Origin: Paragorgia papillata
Taxonomy: Eukaryota; Cnidaria; Anthozoa; Scleralcyonacea; Coralliidae
Assembly (NCBI GenBank): GCA_035771165.1
Contig: JAWNZC010000258.1
Coordinates: 1,137,501-1,201,500, forward strand
DNA: 64,000 bases
Direction: 5' to 3'
Below the pieces are notes generated by a model that saw nothing but the letters and a program-made list of their open reading frames with translations, was not told where the DNA came from and searched no databases. Within the stretch, counting starts at the first letter, position 1. The number at the start of each line of letters is the position of its first letter. Made by a program: the position numbers and the translations under genes. Below, one piece after another: positions 1-10,355 of this stretch.

Positions 1-366
1 ATGCTAAGGCTTGCCGATAAGCGAGATAATTTTGAATGAATATAGCCAGTATCTCTATCGCTGCCTTCCGGCTTCCGTAAGAATTCTTTTAATTCTTCTC
101 TTGAAATCTTCTTGTAGCCAGGGGTTTCCAGAATAATATAAACGACCAAATTTGTTTAGATTCATCATCAACACAACGTGCAGACGTACATTCGCAAACG
201 TTGAAACGTATCTTCAGGCTTATCAAAACATGACAGTTACGCCCACACAACGGATACTTTTGGCGCTGGCATTGTGTTAATTTGGCGGTTCAAACATGCC
301 CGCTTTTAACGGTAAACGGCTGGTTCTAAACGTAAAAAAACGCGAGAAAATGTTTGCGGTTTGCGC
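1..366. other. No gene seen; left flank
   Basis: No convincing ORF, RNA or repeat is visible here. The stretch ends where recognisable Penelope-like coding sequence begins, so it may be flanking DNA or a decayed upstream part of that element. Confidence 0.5.
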
Positions 367-1550
367 TTGAACACAAATGGCTGTATGCTAACATTTTCAT
401 GTCAGTCCTGGAAAATCAAATGCTCCTTAATGCACCTGATGGTCTTACTCCAATTGAATGGATAAGATTCATTGATGACATTTTTGCTTTGTGGACGCAT
501 GGAATTGAAGCACTTCTACAATTCTTCGACTATCTCAACACATTCCACCCAACCATCAAATTTGACTACGACTACTCTCACAAATCAGTTAACTTCCTTG
601 ACACTACTATTTACATCAACCAAAACAATCAACTTCCCTCTGACCTCTATACCAAACCTACAGACAGGACTCTACTTCTTCACAATGACTCCTTTCACCC
701 ACCCACTTGCAAAGAAGGTATAATCTACAGCCAAGCACTCAGATATCGACGTATCATTACAGATGACGAAATACTACAAAAACGACTCAACAATCTTTCT
801 GTTATATTAATTAACAGGGGATACAAACGCGACACCATTTGCAAAGTATTCCAACGAGTCACACAACACTCACAACATGACATACTACACAAAGACAAAC
901 CTGACAAATCCATTAACAGCCCCATTTTTTCACCCCTTACAACACTAACACTACACACATAGGACAAAGTTTACGTGAACATTGGCACCTAATTGAGAAC
1001 GATTGCACATTGAGCATGCTATGGCCAGAAGCTCCAATAGTGGCATATCAAAAAAACAAAAACCTCAAAGACTTTCTTGTATGTGCCAAACTAAAAACCA
1101 ACTCTACTCCTGAAAACGACACAATATAACCCCTACTACTACACTAACCTTGGTCAAGTGTCCAAATGCTCTGTGATCAGTCTACCACTACAATATGAAC
1201 CAGTACCACCCAATGTGGAACGTACAATCTAACCTTGCCCAAGCTACTGTCTTCAAGTCTCTCAAGGACAACTATATCCAACCTCCCATCAACATCAGAG
1301 GAAATGAGACATGGATCACCTACGAGTCACTATGTAGAACATAAACCACTATTCTCAAACACCCTGAAAGAAATATTTACAAAATTAATAACCTGCAAGA
1401 ACTATTTAATAGCATCCTGGAAGAACTAATCATTACAAACAGCCTGGAAGGGCTATCTACATATACTCTGGAAAGGATCACTATCAGTCTTATATTTCGC
1501 TCAAACAGACACATTATGATGGACAGTAACTTCAACCATTTCATTCAATT
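367..1550 (+). pseudogene. Penelope-like element reverse transcriptase, 5'-truncated and frameshifted
   Basis: The C-terminal half of a Penelope-like reverse transcriptase is readable. TQMAV lies just before YANIFMSVLENQML in a shifted frame, which matches the T-x-MAP-x-YAN region of these enzymes. The catalytic box follows as WIRFIDDIFALWTHG, then NFLDTTIYI, LYTKPTDRTLLLHND and YSQALRYRRI, a motif order I know from Penelope-like RTs. The long ORF (378-962) stops early. A neighbouring frame continues from about 955 with SLREHWHLIEND and NLKDFLV, as expected for the family, so there is a frameshift near 955. A further in-frame stretch at 1249-1550 (KHPERNIYKINNLQELF) has one stop and no function I recognise. 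No GIY-YIG endonuclease is visible. Everything upstream of the T-x-MA motif is missing, a normal outcome of target-primed retrotransposition. Family assignment is firm; the function of the tail is not. Confidence 0.85.
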
Positions 1551-2184
1551 TTAATTTTAATTCTGTTAATAATATAAGTCACCAATACTTGGTTTTAATG
1601 CTACCTATATCCACTCTTCGCTGTAAATATAATGGTTACTTAATTAATTTTGCACCTTCTTTTTACCTCAGTCGATTTCAATTATATACCAAAATACAAT
1701 CTACTTGCAACACTTACCTCTTAGGACGCCCTTACTCTCATATTGTCAAATTTACCTTCATAACCACTTCATCAACCATTAATCCTTGCACTACACATGG
1801 TTATCCCTACATGACCCTACAATTACCCCTTATCCCCACTACCCTCTAAATTCCCACGTAAACACGCGCGCCTTTAGCTACAACCTGGTAACGAATGACG
1901 CAACACACTTAACCCTCTTAACCTTACAATTACATACGTACGCCCTCATTGCGCATCCGAAGACTTACGACAGAGGAGCACAATTTATTTTCTTGGATAC
2001 GCTAATCCACTACGACAAGGACATCTTTTACATTTCTGCCCAACCCGTGATGCTGACACGCGTTGGATTCCATAAGAAAGCAAGCAACAAGTTCGGTAAG
2101 CACTCACTTTATCTCTATTATGGTTATTATGTTATTATTCTTGTCTAACTATTTACCTAATCACATCGACTTCCAACCCCAAAT

Positions 2185-2230
2185 CCCTGCTGATGAGACC
2201 AATTAAGAAGGTCGAAACGTGCGTCCAGGG
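2185..2230 (+). ncRNA. Type I hammerhead ribozyme
   Basis: All core elements are present in order. CCCTG (2185-2189) is stem I 5'. CTGATGA (2190-2196) is the conserved core. GACC/GGTC (2197-2200 and 2210-2213) forms stem II with a 9-nt loop. GAA (2214-2216) completes the core. ACG/CGT (2217-2219 and 2222-2224) forms a short stem III with a 2-nt loop. C at 2225 is the cleavage nucleotide, and CAGGG (2226-2230) pairs perfectly with the 5' strand to close stem I. Hammerheads of this form, with an open stem I and tiny stem III, are known from the terminal repeats of Penelope-like elements, and a Penelope remnant lies just upstream. I infer this marks the element's repeat region. Self-cleavage is predicted from structure only. 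Confidence 0.82.
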
Positions 2231-2399
2231 TTGTGTCCTAAGATCCTGATTGCGCTTTACTTATACGTTACAAATCTTTTATCGTTACTCTTTTTTCACA
2301 TGATTCTTAAGCATGATATATACACTGCATGTCCAACAGCGGTTCCGCGTCACTTTTTCATACGCAAAATAGCCAGAGGCTAATTGCGCTTATTATTCA

Positions 2400-2758
2400 A
2401 ATTCCCTTCTAATCTCTCCCTCGGTTTTCAACATTACACAATTAAAACTCCTTTGTGGTTCCCATTAACTACACTTTAACGTATAAAAAAGTGGGAAAAA
2501 GTAAAGAATTTAAACCAATTGAAATTAATTTCGCTTTAATAATTGAAAAATTAAACAAAAAGAAAGCTGGAAAAAAACCTACATGAATTGAAAAAAAACA
2601 TGTGAAAACATTTTATTTTGTAAAAAAACATTTGTATATTTTCTACTTTTTATAAGAAAATACATGTATTTTTTTTTGGATTACTATAGCGTTGTTAGGT
2701 TGTTTCTTGTAAATGATTTCATTTCATTTAAAATTATCATTAAAATATACTTGTTTAT
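2400..2758. other. AT-rich non-coding start of the ORF island
   Basis: Composition becomes strongly AT-rich with long A and T runs. No coding signal is visible before the first minus-strand ORF. Confidence 0.5.
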
Positions 2759-3004
2759 TCATTTAAACTGTTCGACATTATAAATATTTTGATAAATAAA
2801 GTAAAATCCCACAAAGTATCCTTCTTTATCAACTTTTGAGGTTATTTCAAAACCAAGTTTTTGAACACCATCTCCTTCTTCTACCTCTTGTAGTATTTCA
2901 GCATTACATAGTATTACTTGGGAATATTTACCCAAAAAATTTAATTGATTAGCTGACATCATATTCGCATCCTCGATGCTTGATCCCATATTTAAAATAA
3001 ACAC
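2759..3004 (-). CDS. Hypothetical 81-aa protein in AT-rich island
   Basis: Open frame of 81 residues beginning MFILNMGSSIEDANMMS and ending NVEQFK. I recognise no domain, signal peptide or membrane segment. It is predicted acidic and soluble. It lies on the same strand as, and downstream of, the 172-aa ORF, with about 450 bp of A/T-rich DNA between them. Codon use is A/T-biased like the other ORFs of the island and unlike the LINE and transposon genes nearby. It could be chance in such AT-rich DNA, though stops are expected to be frequent here, which favours a real or formerly real gene. Confidence 0.35.
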   Translation of the reverse strand: MFILNMGSSIEDANMMSANQLNFLGKYSQVILCNAEILQEVEEGDGVQKLGFEITSKVDKEGYFVGFYFIYQNIYNVEQFK

Positions 3005-3455
3005 AACAACAACAACAGCATCATGTTTTTTAAAGAAAAAAAAATGTAATAAAATTTAATTTCTAGTTTACAATTAAATATTTTACAAAAAAGAAACCCA
3101 AAAAAAACATTTATAAAAAAAATTGGATGTTTTACATTAGAAAAAGAATCCAATAGTCCAATTTTGTTTCTATAAAAAAAAATATTCTAGATTACAGATT
3201 ATTTGCATATCGTCCAGGTATTTGAGATGCTTTATCACGATCAAAAAAAAAATTTTTCTAGAAGACAAGGCGGAACAAAAATATATTCTTCAATATCCCA
3301 CTATAAAAAAAGTTTTTTTTTCTCAAGTTCATCAATTTTTTCACCGTTCCGTTGAATAATAATGTTTAATTTGGAAGTAACTACGGCCACACGTAAAATT
3401 TCTGAATCACTTATTGCATTCAGTTCATTCCACACTGGTTTCTATAAAAAATTCA

Positions 3456-3974
3456 TCATATTACTTTTCCACGTCTATATATTTTTTTTACCAGGATTTT
3501 TATGTAAAAGGAAACATATTCGCTACGTACTTCAGGATGAAGATCGTACGCATTGGCGAGAAATTGATAGGCTGTTAACTCTGCATCCCATACATCCATC
3601 CACATCAATTCACTTGCAAAATTATATTCAGTTATTTTCCTTTTTTCCCCGCATTTTACAGCTGTTGTGTATTTATCAATACGCTCCTTTCTCGCTTCAT
3701 CATTTTCATCACAACTATGGAATCCTGCTCTGTCCACACTGAACGAAAATTGTTCTTCATTTTTAAAACCACGTAGAAGTTTTGCTAGCCCGTAAATAAA
3801 TCCCAATTTGGAATTTATCAGATTGAATGAAGTGTCTTGAAGGAGTGTTCTTTTTCTCTCCAAAAAGCTATTCCAAGCTCTTTCTCCAATTTCTCTATTC
3901 ACTTCACCCAATTGCTTATTTTTCACAGTAATTTCTACTAGTTTTTCAGCAGCAGTTAATTTTTTCTCAGCCAT
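3456..3974 (-). CDS. Hypothetical 172-aa protein in AT-rich island
   Basis: The frame starts MAEKKLTAAEKLVEITV and ends KIYRRGKVI. The N-terminal third is Lys/Glu-rich and probably helical. A middle segment (LINSKLGFIYGLAKLLRGF, about residues 52-70) is hydrophobic and amphipathic. Trp and Tyr are frequent in the C-terminal half (MWMDVWDAELTAYQFLANAY). I do not recognise a family. It faces the plus-strand ORF at 4113 across a 138-bp A/T-rich gap, a divergent pair. A 172-codon open frame in DNA this AT-rich is unlikely by chance, so I believe it is or was a gene. A small-genome mobile or viral source is possible, but nothing in the protein proves it. Confidence 0.5.
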   Translation of the reverse strand: MAEKKLTAAEKLVEITVKNKQLGEVNREIGERAWNSFLERKRTLLQDTSFNLINSKLGFIYGLAKLLRGFKNEEQFSFSVDRAGFHSCDENDEARKERIDKYTTAVKCGEKRKITEYNFASELMWMDVWDAELTAYQFLANAYDLHPEVRSEYVSFYIKILVKKIYRRGKVI

Positions 3975-4112
3975 ATTTGATACGGTAAAGAAAAATAAAA
4001 TGTAAAGAACTTTATATACTGTAGTGATTTTTTTAAAAAACCAAATATGGTGAAAAAAGTTTTTTTTTGAAAAAAAAAGAGATAAAAAAAAATTGTTTTT
4101 AAAAACACAAAA
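3975..4112. promoter_or_regulatory. Divergent A/T-rich intergenic region
   Basis: 138 bp separate the start codons of two divergent ORFs. It is nearly all A and T with runs of T8 and A9 and several TATA-like words. It could carry promoters for both ORFs, but there is no specific motif I can assign. Confidence 0.25.
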
Positions 4113-4457
4113 TTGAAAATCATGGATGTGGATGAGAAATGTTCAGTATCGGAACTTAAAAGAAAGAAAGAAAATTGGGAAAATTTGAAATTTATACTGA
4201 CGAACGTTTCGGAGTTTCAATTTTTTTCTCATGGCGCAATTGGTTTATTGTATTGGATAATGGGAATACTTCTGTATTATATAGGGAAGTTTATTGATCC
4301 CGTTGAAAGAACAACAAATAAAAAAGAAAAAGATAATGTACAACAACAACAATATGGTCTTTTTATATATAAGGGAATAGCTCAAGGAATGAAAATAGAA
4401 CACGCGTTATACCCACATATCATCATATATAACGGAATAAGTTTATTCCCTATATAA
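4113..4457 (+). CDS. Hypothetical 114-aa protein with a membrane segment
   Basis: The frame starts MKIMDVDEKCSVSELKRKK. It has a hydrophobic stretch at about residues 45-65 (GAIGLLYWIMGILLYYIGKF) that looks like one membrane span, followed by a charged linker with four Gln. The stop at 4455-4457 falls inside the start of the next open frame (4433 onward, different phase). This is either an overlapping gene pair or one gene broken by a frameshift near 4433-4457. I do not recognise a family. Confidence 0.4.
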   Translation: MKIMDVDEKCSVSELKRKKENWENLKFILTNVSEFQFFSHGAIGLLYWIMGILLYYIGKFIDPVERTTNKKEKDNVQQQQYGLFIYKGIAQGMKIEHALYPHIIIYNGISLFPI

Positions 4458-5305
4458 ACAATGAAAAAAAGGAACGCTATGGCATAATATATACCGACGA
4501 ATATACAATTACGTTACATAAACATTGTAATTATTGTTGTTCTTTATTTCCTGTAAATAATCAGATTAATTATTACTTTAAACCAAGATATTTTCCCCCC
4601 GATCTTAATTGCCCTACATTTCATTTAAACGGATGTGTAAATTCTGAAACAAATGTAGTGCATTCACCCGTAGTCGGAAATGGAAAAGTAACACATGATC
4701 TTTTTTTATTTATTCAAGCAACATTCAATTTAGGATGTTTAAAAGCTGCGTATTTTTTATTTTCAATTTCACCTTACTTATTTTATCATTGTTGGGAGGA
4801 TATTAGTGTCTATTGTCCTGAAAGATATTTTTATATTGATACGGATTTACTTTATAATTTAGTACTAACGTCAGATGGTATGTTAACGAGAAATACTAAT
4901 AATGAGTATAATTTGGACTTATTAGATTCATATATATATAACAATTTGCAGAGTAATCTTAATTTATATTCTTTTGAAGAAGATTTGGTGTATAGAATAA
5001 ATGAAACGTGTAGATATAAAAATTGTCAAAAATCAACAATTGATCCAAAAATTAATTATAAAGTAGAAAATTTAAATAATGAAAAAATGAAAAAACTCGA
5101 TTCGATTTTAGTTTTACCCACTCTATTTGCTAGTAATGGTGTTACATTTCAACAAACTATTTTAAATACAGAATTTACAAATAAATGTACTATAATTTTA
5201 TCTAATACTGAATTGGCAGATATTAGGATACGTTATATAGACTATGTATTACCCGATGTAAATGAAGAAGTATTTTGCAATTTGTGTGAAGTTTGTGTAA
5301 AATAG
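4433..5305 (+). CDS. Hypothetical Cys-containing protein, about 290 codons open
   Basis: The first ATG is at 4658 (215 aa), but the frame is open back to 4433, and the upstream part is clearly protein-like: it holds a cysteine cluster (HKHCNYCCSLF) and aromatic-rich sequence. The true start may therefore lie upstream, or the protein may continue the membrane-segment ORF through a frameshift. A hydrophobic segment (LKAAYFLFSISPYLFYH) and further cysteines near the C terminus (CNLCEVCVK) suggest a membrane-associated or disulphide-rich product. I recognise no family. Like its neighbours it uses A/T-rich codons almost exclusively. Confidence 0.5.
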   Translation, partial: RNKFIPYINNEKKERYGIIYTDEYTITLHKHCNYCCSLFPVNNQINYYFKPRYFPPDLNCPTFHLNGCVNSETNVVHSPVVGNGKVTHDLFLFIQATFNLGCLKAAYFLFSISPYLFYHCWEDISVYCPERYFYIDTDLLYNLVLTSDGMLTRNTNNEYNLDLLDSYIYNNLQSNLNLYSFEEDLVYRINETCRYKNCQKSTIDPKINYKVENLNNEKMKKLDSILVLPTLFASNGVTFQQTILNTEFTNKCTIILSNTELADIRIRYIDYVLPDVNEEVFCNLCEVCVK

Positions 5306-5600
5306 TGCAGAAAAAAAAAAAATTTTAAAAAAGAGAATTTTTTTTAATTATATTTTCATGCAATTTCCTATTTGTCAGAAATTTTTAAAAGATTCTATAA
5401 GTTTTTTATGTGTAAATAATTTTTCAGAAAAATATATAAAATATATAATTTTTATAACGAGTCTTTTACCTTATATGGATTAAAGTAAAAAACTAGTTTT
5501 TTAACAAAAAAATATTATAAAAGAAAATAGATTTCATTAATTTTTTCATTCGTTTTAACAACTTCAACCATGGAACAATATATGCGAGAATATACATCAA
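5306..5600. other. AT-rich right margin of the ORF island
   Basis: A and T runs continue to about 5520, then composition returns towards the window average. No gene is seen, and I found no terminal inverted or direct repeat matching the left margin. Confidence 0.4.
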
Positions 5601-5607
5601 ACGAGCA

Positions 5608-5727
5608 TGGTGGCAGGGGGGAAGGAGAGAGTGGAGGGTGTTGAAGGAGTGAAGGGAGGGGAGGGGAGGGAGTGAGTGGAGGGAGGGAGGGGAGTGGGGA
5701 GTGGAGGAGGGAGAGAGAGAGAGTGTG
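5608..5727. repeat. G-rich polypurine tract
   Basis: About 120 bp are almost all purine on the plus strand, built from GGAGG, GAGTG and GAGA units and ending in GA and GTGTG runs. The opposite strand gives long proline/serine frames that are composition artefacts. Several G-runs are close enough for G-quadruplex or triplex formation. Confidence 0.7.
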
Positions 5728-6030
5728 TGAGTAACATATGAATGAATTGTATGAATATATGAATAATATGTATGAATGAATTGAATGATTGAATTGTACC
5801 AATTAACCAACCAACCACTTACTGCTTTCTTATATAGATCAAGCGACACAAAAGATATGCGATAATGATTAAGCTGAACGCTGAACTAGATTTGCTGGAC
5901 GCTGTCGTGTCCTGAACGAACAAAGGTAATTATATACACTTGACCATATCCCACGTGACCATAAATGAACCAAGAGCAGCAATCTGAGTCACAACTACCA
6001 AAAACCCAGCTAGATAACAATTATTGTTAT

Positions 6031-6228
6031 AATATCACGTTTGCGGGGATTTCTTTTGTTCTCACAGGTCCAACTAATATACCTCATTATATTCATTTTT
6101 ACTTGGGCCTACCTCCGTTGACGTCAAACCAGGTCTAATTAGAACTAATCATACCCGGTTTGACGTCAACGGAGGTGACAACAAAAGAAATTCCCGCAAA
6201 CAAAAGAAATCCCCGCAAACATGATATT
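6031..6228. mobile_element. Palindromic MITE, 198 bp
   Basis: The ends are inverted copies: AATATCACGTTTGCGGGGAT at the left and its complement, with one change, at the right end. A second inner copy of the GCGGGAATTTCTTTTG unit follows inside the right end. An inner inverted pair, CTCCGTTGACGTCAAACC and its complement, makes the element foldback. There is no ORF. It is a non-autonomous DNA element of unassigned superfamily. Confidence 0.8.
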
Positions 6229-6368
6229 ACAAAAAGGACCTACGAAAACGAGCCAGGTTTCTCAGCCAGTGTAAGAAGAAGACCAAGAAGACAACCCGTT
6301 TAGATCCAACTGCTTCAGCTTTCGATCTGACCAGAAACTGGCAAAACAACACATTTGGAACGATTCCC

Positions 6369-9300
6369 TCAACTCTCCAATTTTGGCAGTTTTGCCTCAT
6401 TCAAAATGTTGAAAAACGCTCCAATATCTACTCCGCTATCCACACATGTTGATTCATTGCTTCCTGTTGATTGTAACTTGTAGCAAATCCACTGCTGGTG
6501 TTGCATCGATAAAGTAAAAGGAAGGTTTGTATAATTTCCAGTTACTGCAGATATCTTCTTAAAGTAGTGATGTTTTGCCTCGTACATCATGCACCAAGAA
6601 CTTACCAAGGAACCTAACCTGTATATAGAAATCAATATGAAAATTAAATATAAACTATTTAGATCAATGATGATTAGATGTAGGATTCTCAATTGTTATC
6701 AACTCCTGTACTATACTGTATATTATACAGGATTGTGTACAGTAATATATATAATTCAATTAAGCCTATTGGAAAAATTGGGGAGGTAGGCTGACCATGA
6801 GCAGGATAATTGCAAGAGAAGGGTGCACTAGAAAAATCCTGCTCATTAGTCATTTGTCCTCTTTGCCCTTGACTGGTGCAATGTATTCCAATTGATTAGC
6901 CAACTTGTAGGCCCACCAATTTGAAACAGTTTTTCTTGGTAGAAATGTTGACAGTTAATTAGTTCTACTTGTTAAATCTGAAATAATTGTAATTACATTA
7001 CTGATGATGGTTCAGATATGAACCGAAACGTATTAAGAAATGAAATGCTTTTCGTCTTGGTTTTACGCTTCCTCATTGAAATAAAGTTGCTGTCAATGTA
7101 CGTACATGGCTCAGTGACTTTCTATCATCCATGCAATTGTTAAACCTATTCAATACCTGCATGCAGTTAAAAGACATTTAACATTCTTTTACATGTATAT
7201 TCATTTAAATTGTCTGAATTATACAGTACCAACTCAAAAGCGAGGATTGGAAGGAGAGTTTAAATGCACATTGTACATACATGTACAAGGGTCTGTACCA
7301 GACAATAATCAATGAGCATCCAATCTTTGCCAAGGTCAGATAAATTATCTGATAATATAATTGTATTTTGTTTTGTTGTCCAGGACACGGTCCTGGAAGT
7401 AAGATTCTTAAATTGGGCTTAAACTTTATTTTGGTTACAATGCTATGTAATCTTAATTATTTTGTTCATTTTTACCATGTTATGTCAAAATGAACATAAT
7501 AAGTACTGTATTAGTTTAAACCTCCCAGTGAACTACTACAAATCCTCTTTGACTCTCTGCTCATATACAGCTCGGGTGCATTGTTAATTGTTTAATATAC
7601 TATACTTTAAAGCACCTCACTCAGCATCACACCTTGGTATATGTATCATGTAGTGCATTTTGGGTATTACGGAGCAGTATGGAAATACTCTGCAGAATTA
7701 TTTGTGGTGCTCTTCAATTAGAATCTGTAGGTGGCCCAACTGGTCCTTACTGACTGCTGGTGAAAAGTACACTGCCATGATGCCTAGCAGTTTTATGAAT
7801 AACTGCCACAATTCACGTTCAGCGACGTGATCACCAATTATGAAAGGGAGGTGTAATGCTAGACACCACATCTGCCTAGCTGTAAAAACAAAATAAAAAA
7901 GGGAAGTGTGAAATTTTCCTAAATACTGTATTTGAAATAAATTTATGTTTGCTTTATACATAACAGCGTGCTTATGCATTAAAAATTGCAGTAAAAATTG
8001 CCGCAAAAATTGCCTTAAGAACGCAGAACGCTCTGTTAATGACAAAGCATTACACATGTGTCTACTATGCATATGACATCATGCAAGCCGATTTATACGT
8101 GAAAAAAATTAAACGAACTAAATTTATTCATTGTTCCAAGAGACAGATGAGCTTCACAGTTAAGAGGAAACCTAATTTAAGTTGGTTCTGATGACACATT
8201 TGCTTGTCAATTTCTTACACACTGATAATCTTAAAGATATTACTAATGGTAATTTATAATTGTATAATTTAAAAAAAAATTATAATTGAAATAATGGTTA
8301 TACTTTACTTATGACTTTTGTACTGTATTTGGAATGCTGCCATTGAATTGGTCGAGTTTGAGAAGAATGACTTAGTCGAAAAGAGCTTTGGACATCATAG
8401 TTTCCACAAACTTCACAAGTAAAGTGTAACCTTTATTTCAACAAATTTCGAAGTGAAACTTTGCAGGATTATAAACTACTGTAATATCTTTAAAATTGTG
8501 CAAGAAATGATCGACAAGCATTTTTTTCATTGAAGAAAGGCTTTAAAGGTGAACCAAATTGATTTGTATGAGCATGGTATGATCACTGAAACAATTATAA
8601 CATTGGTGCACTCAATAGCATGTTGTATATACCTTACACTCGATTCTTTAAATGTCGAAAAAGCACTGTAATAAACATTGTTGCATAGAGTATTGTTAGT
8701 AGTAGTAAAAACATTCCATAATTTTTCTGAAGGTTCTACTGTAATGAGTAAGTTTCTTCTCCGTTTTCTCCACATACTCATGTCACCTTTTATTTGAACT
8801 GTTTCTGAAATTACTTCTTGCTTTTTTAGCCTCAAGAAAGAAGGTTTATCGGGGTTTTGTTGGAATGTCGCAAACACTTTTTTATCCTGGAGGGAATGCA
8901 TATACATGTATATTTTTGCTAACACTTGAAAAATTCCACTGGTGGCCATAATTTTGAAGGACACTCACCAGAGTACAATACAGTGGACTTTTTCTATAAT
9001 TACAGAACATGTCATGACTAGATCAAGCAGTATTTTACTGCAAGTGATGTATCTTAATTGCTTAGTAAGTTTTGTAGGTTTATATAGTTGGCTTGTACTG
9101 TAAACGTTGTTATCACCATTTTCTACACTTGTATAGAACAATATTAGAAATCCCAACACAGGTATGAACTAGAGAATAAATTTTGCTACTTGCTTAGCAT
9201 TATTATAAATAGAAAACATACTGTACAATTTTGTTTCAAGCTGTTTGTTGTCTTTTGAGGCAAACTTTTCTTCAGAAATCAATGAAAATTTGTTCTTGTC

Positions 9301-9861
9301 ATTGTAGTAGCCAAAATCATATCTTGAAATGCGGTACTTTAGGAAATCCAATGTAAAGTAATGCTGCACCTTGATGAATACTTTTAACATTTCTTTCACC
9401 TCGTACTTCCTATTTATCCCATGTTTTGCTGAAGTGCTCACCATAAGCATCGACTTGCTGACATTGGGCATCATGACTATCACGTGTTCTCAAGACAAAT
9501 TCTTGCTCATGAAACTATGTTAATATAAAAATGTTGAAAATGTTGATATTTATCATTTTATAATCTATACACATTTGTAAGCAACTAGATTACCAGCACC
9601 TGCACTATTATGTAAGATGTACTGATAACATTTATGAAAAAGATGGAATTCGTATTAAGAAAATGTAAAAATGTAAAAATACATTACCTTACACTTGCAA
9701 TCTGCCACACTTCCCATACATTGCCGACATATCCAATGAGCACTTGCACTCTCCTTGAAACCACCTATGAAGTTTGATCCGAGGTTATCCCCAGAAACAT
9801 AAGCAATGGTACCTCGGAAATTTCTAATTTGTCCATTGATACTAAAGTTGTGGCCCTCATC
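6369..9861 (-). pseudogene. Multi-exon transposon-like gene (GDNLGS / MWCL / EAKHHYFK family), decayed
   Basis: Four minus-strand exons splice cleanly. Exon 9861-9688 contains FRGTIAYVSGDNLGSNFIGG and a C-x2-C pair (WICRQC). Exon 9514-9222 begins FHEQEFVLRTRDSHDAQC and ends FTLDFLKYRISRYDFGYY. Exon 7879-7633 reads RQMWCLALHLPFIIGD and, past a TAA stop, IPKMHYMIHIP. Exon 6618-6369 continues in phase as RLGSLVSSWCMMYEAKHHYF. All boundaries are AG/GT. From memory this motif order belongs to a family common in fish and invertebrate genomes, often near transposons; I cannot name it. Breaks: a stop after IEEHHK in the third exon, and a frameshift in the second exon with apparent loss of about 25 residues before KYEVKEMLK. 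The N-terminal exons are not found. A large MITE sits upstream. Confidence 0.72.
7001..7030 (+). ncRNA. Hammerhead-like core remnant
   Basis: CTGATGA (7001-7007) is followed by a perfect 5-bp hairpin (GGTTC/GAACC) and GAAAC, the hammerhead core with stem II. No matching stem III or cleavage site is found on either side, so the ribozyme is incomplete. It lies in an intron of the decayed minus-strand gene and probably marks a Penelope-like relic. Confidence 0.45.
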
Positions 9862-9983
9862 CTATAGAATGAGTTTTAATTAGAAAATTACATAAACGAA
9901 ATAGACACTTGGTGAAAAGTGCATTCTGCATGAGCAATCAGGCCAAAATTGAAAAGAAATAATTTACCTGCGGGTGTTGCAGG

Positions 9984-10355
9984 TAAACTGTCAAACGTTC
10001 CTACTTTGTTTGGAATTTTCATTGATTATCTTTGCAAACTTGAACAATTTCGTTGTGACTTTCACAGAAAATTTTAAATGTTCCTAGGAATATTTTTCTA
10101 ACTAACTTCCTGTTTAAATTTCCTGTTTCCTTCCGTGCCTTGTAATTGGTGGATTATTTCTGTTAGCCAATTACAATGCACAGGACAGAGCAGGAAGTTA
10201 GGAAATTTAAACGGCAAGTTAAGAACTTAGGATAATATTCCTAGAAACATTTGAAAATCCTAGAAAGTTGCAACAAGATTTTCAAGTTTGCAAAGGTAAT
10301 CAATAAAATTCCAACAAAGTTATGAACTCAAAGTAGGAACACTTTACGTAGTTTA
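9984..10355. mobile_element. Foldback MITE, about 370 bp
   Basis: Two long imperfect inverted arms are visible. The left arm has GTTCCTACTTTG (9997-10008) and the right has its exact complement (10329-10340). The inner parts (TTTGCAAACTTG, ATTTCCTGTT, AACTTCCTG) are mirrored as well. Ends extend to about TAAACT/AGTTTA. There is no ORF. It lies upstream of the decayed GDNLGS-family gene. Confidence 0.75.

Noticed and set aside
725..967. 80-aa minus-strand ORF
   Set aside because: Antisense shadow of the Penelope-like RT.
5493..5849. Pro/Ser/Leu-rich ORFs on the minus strand
   Set aside because: Produced by the polypurine tract; no domain and no splice context.
8527..8964. 145-aa minus-strand ORF
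   Set aside because: It lies in an intron of the GDNLGS-family gene and shows no motif of that family. I could not support it as a gene.
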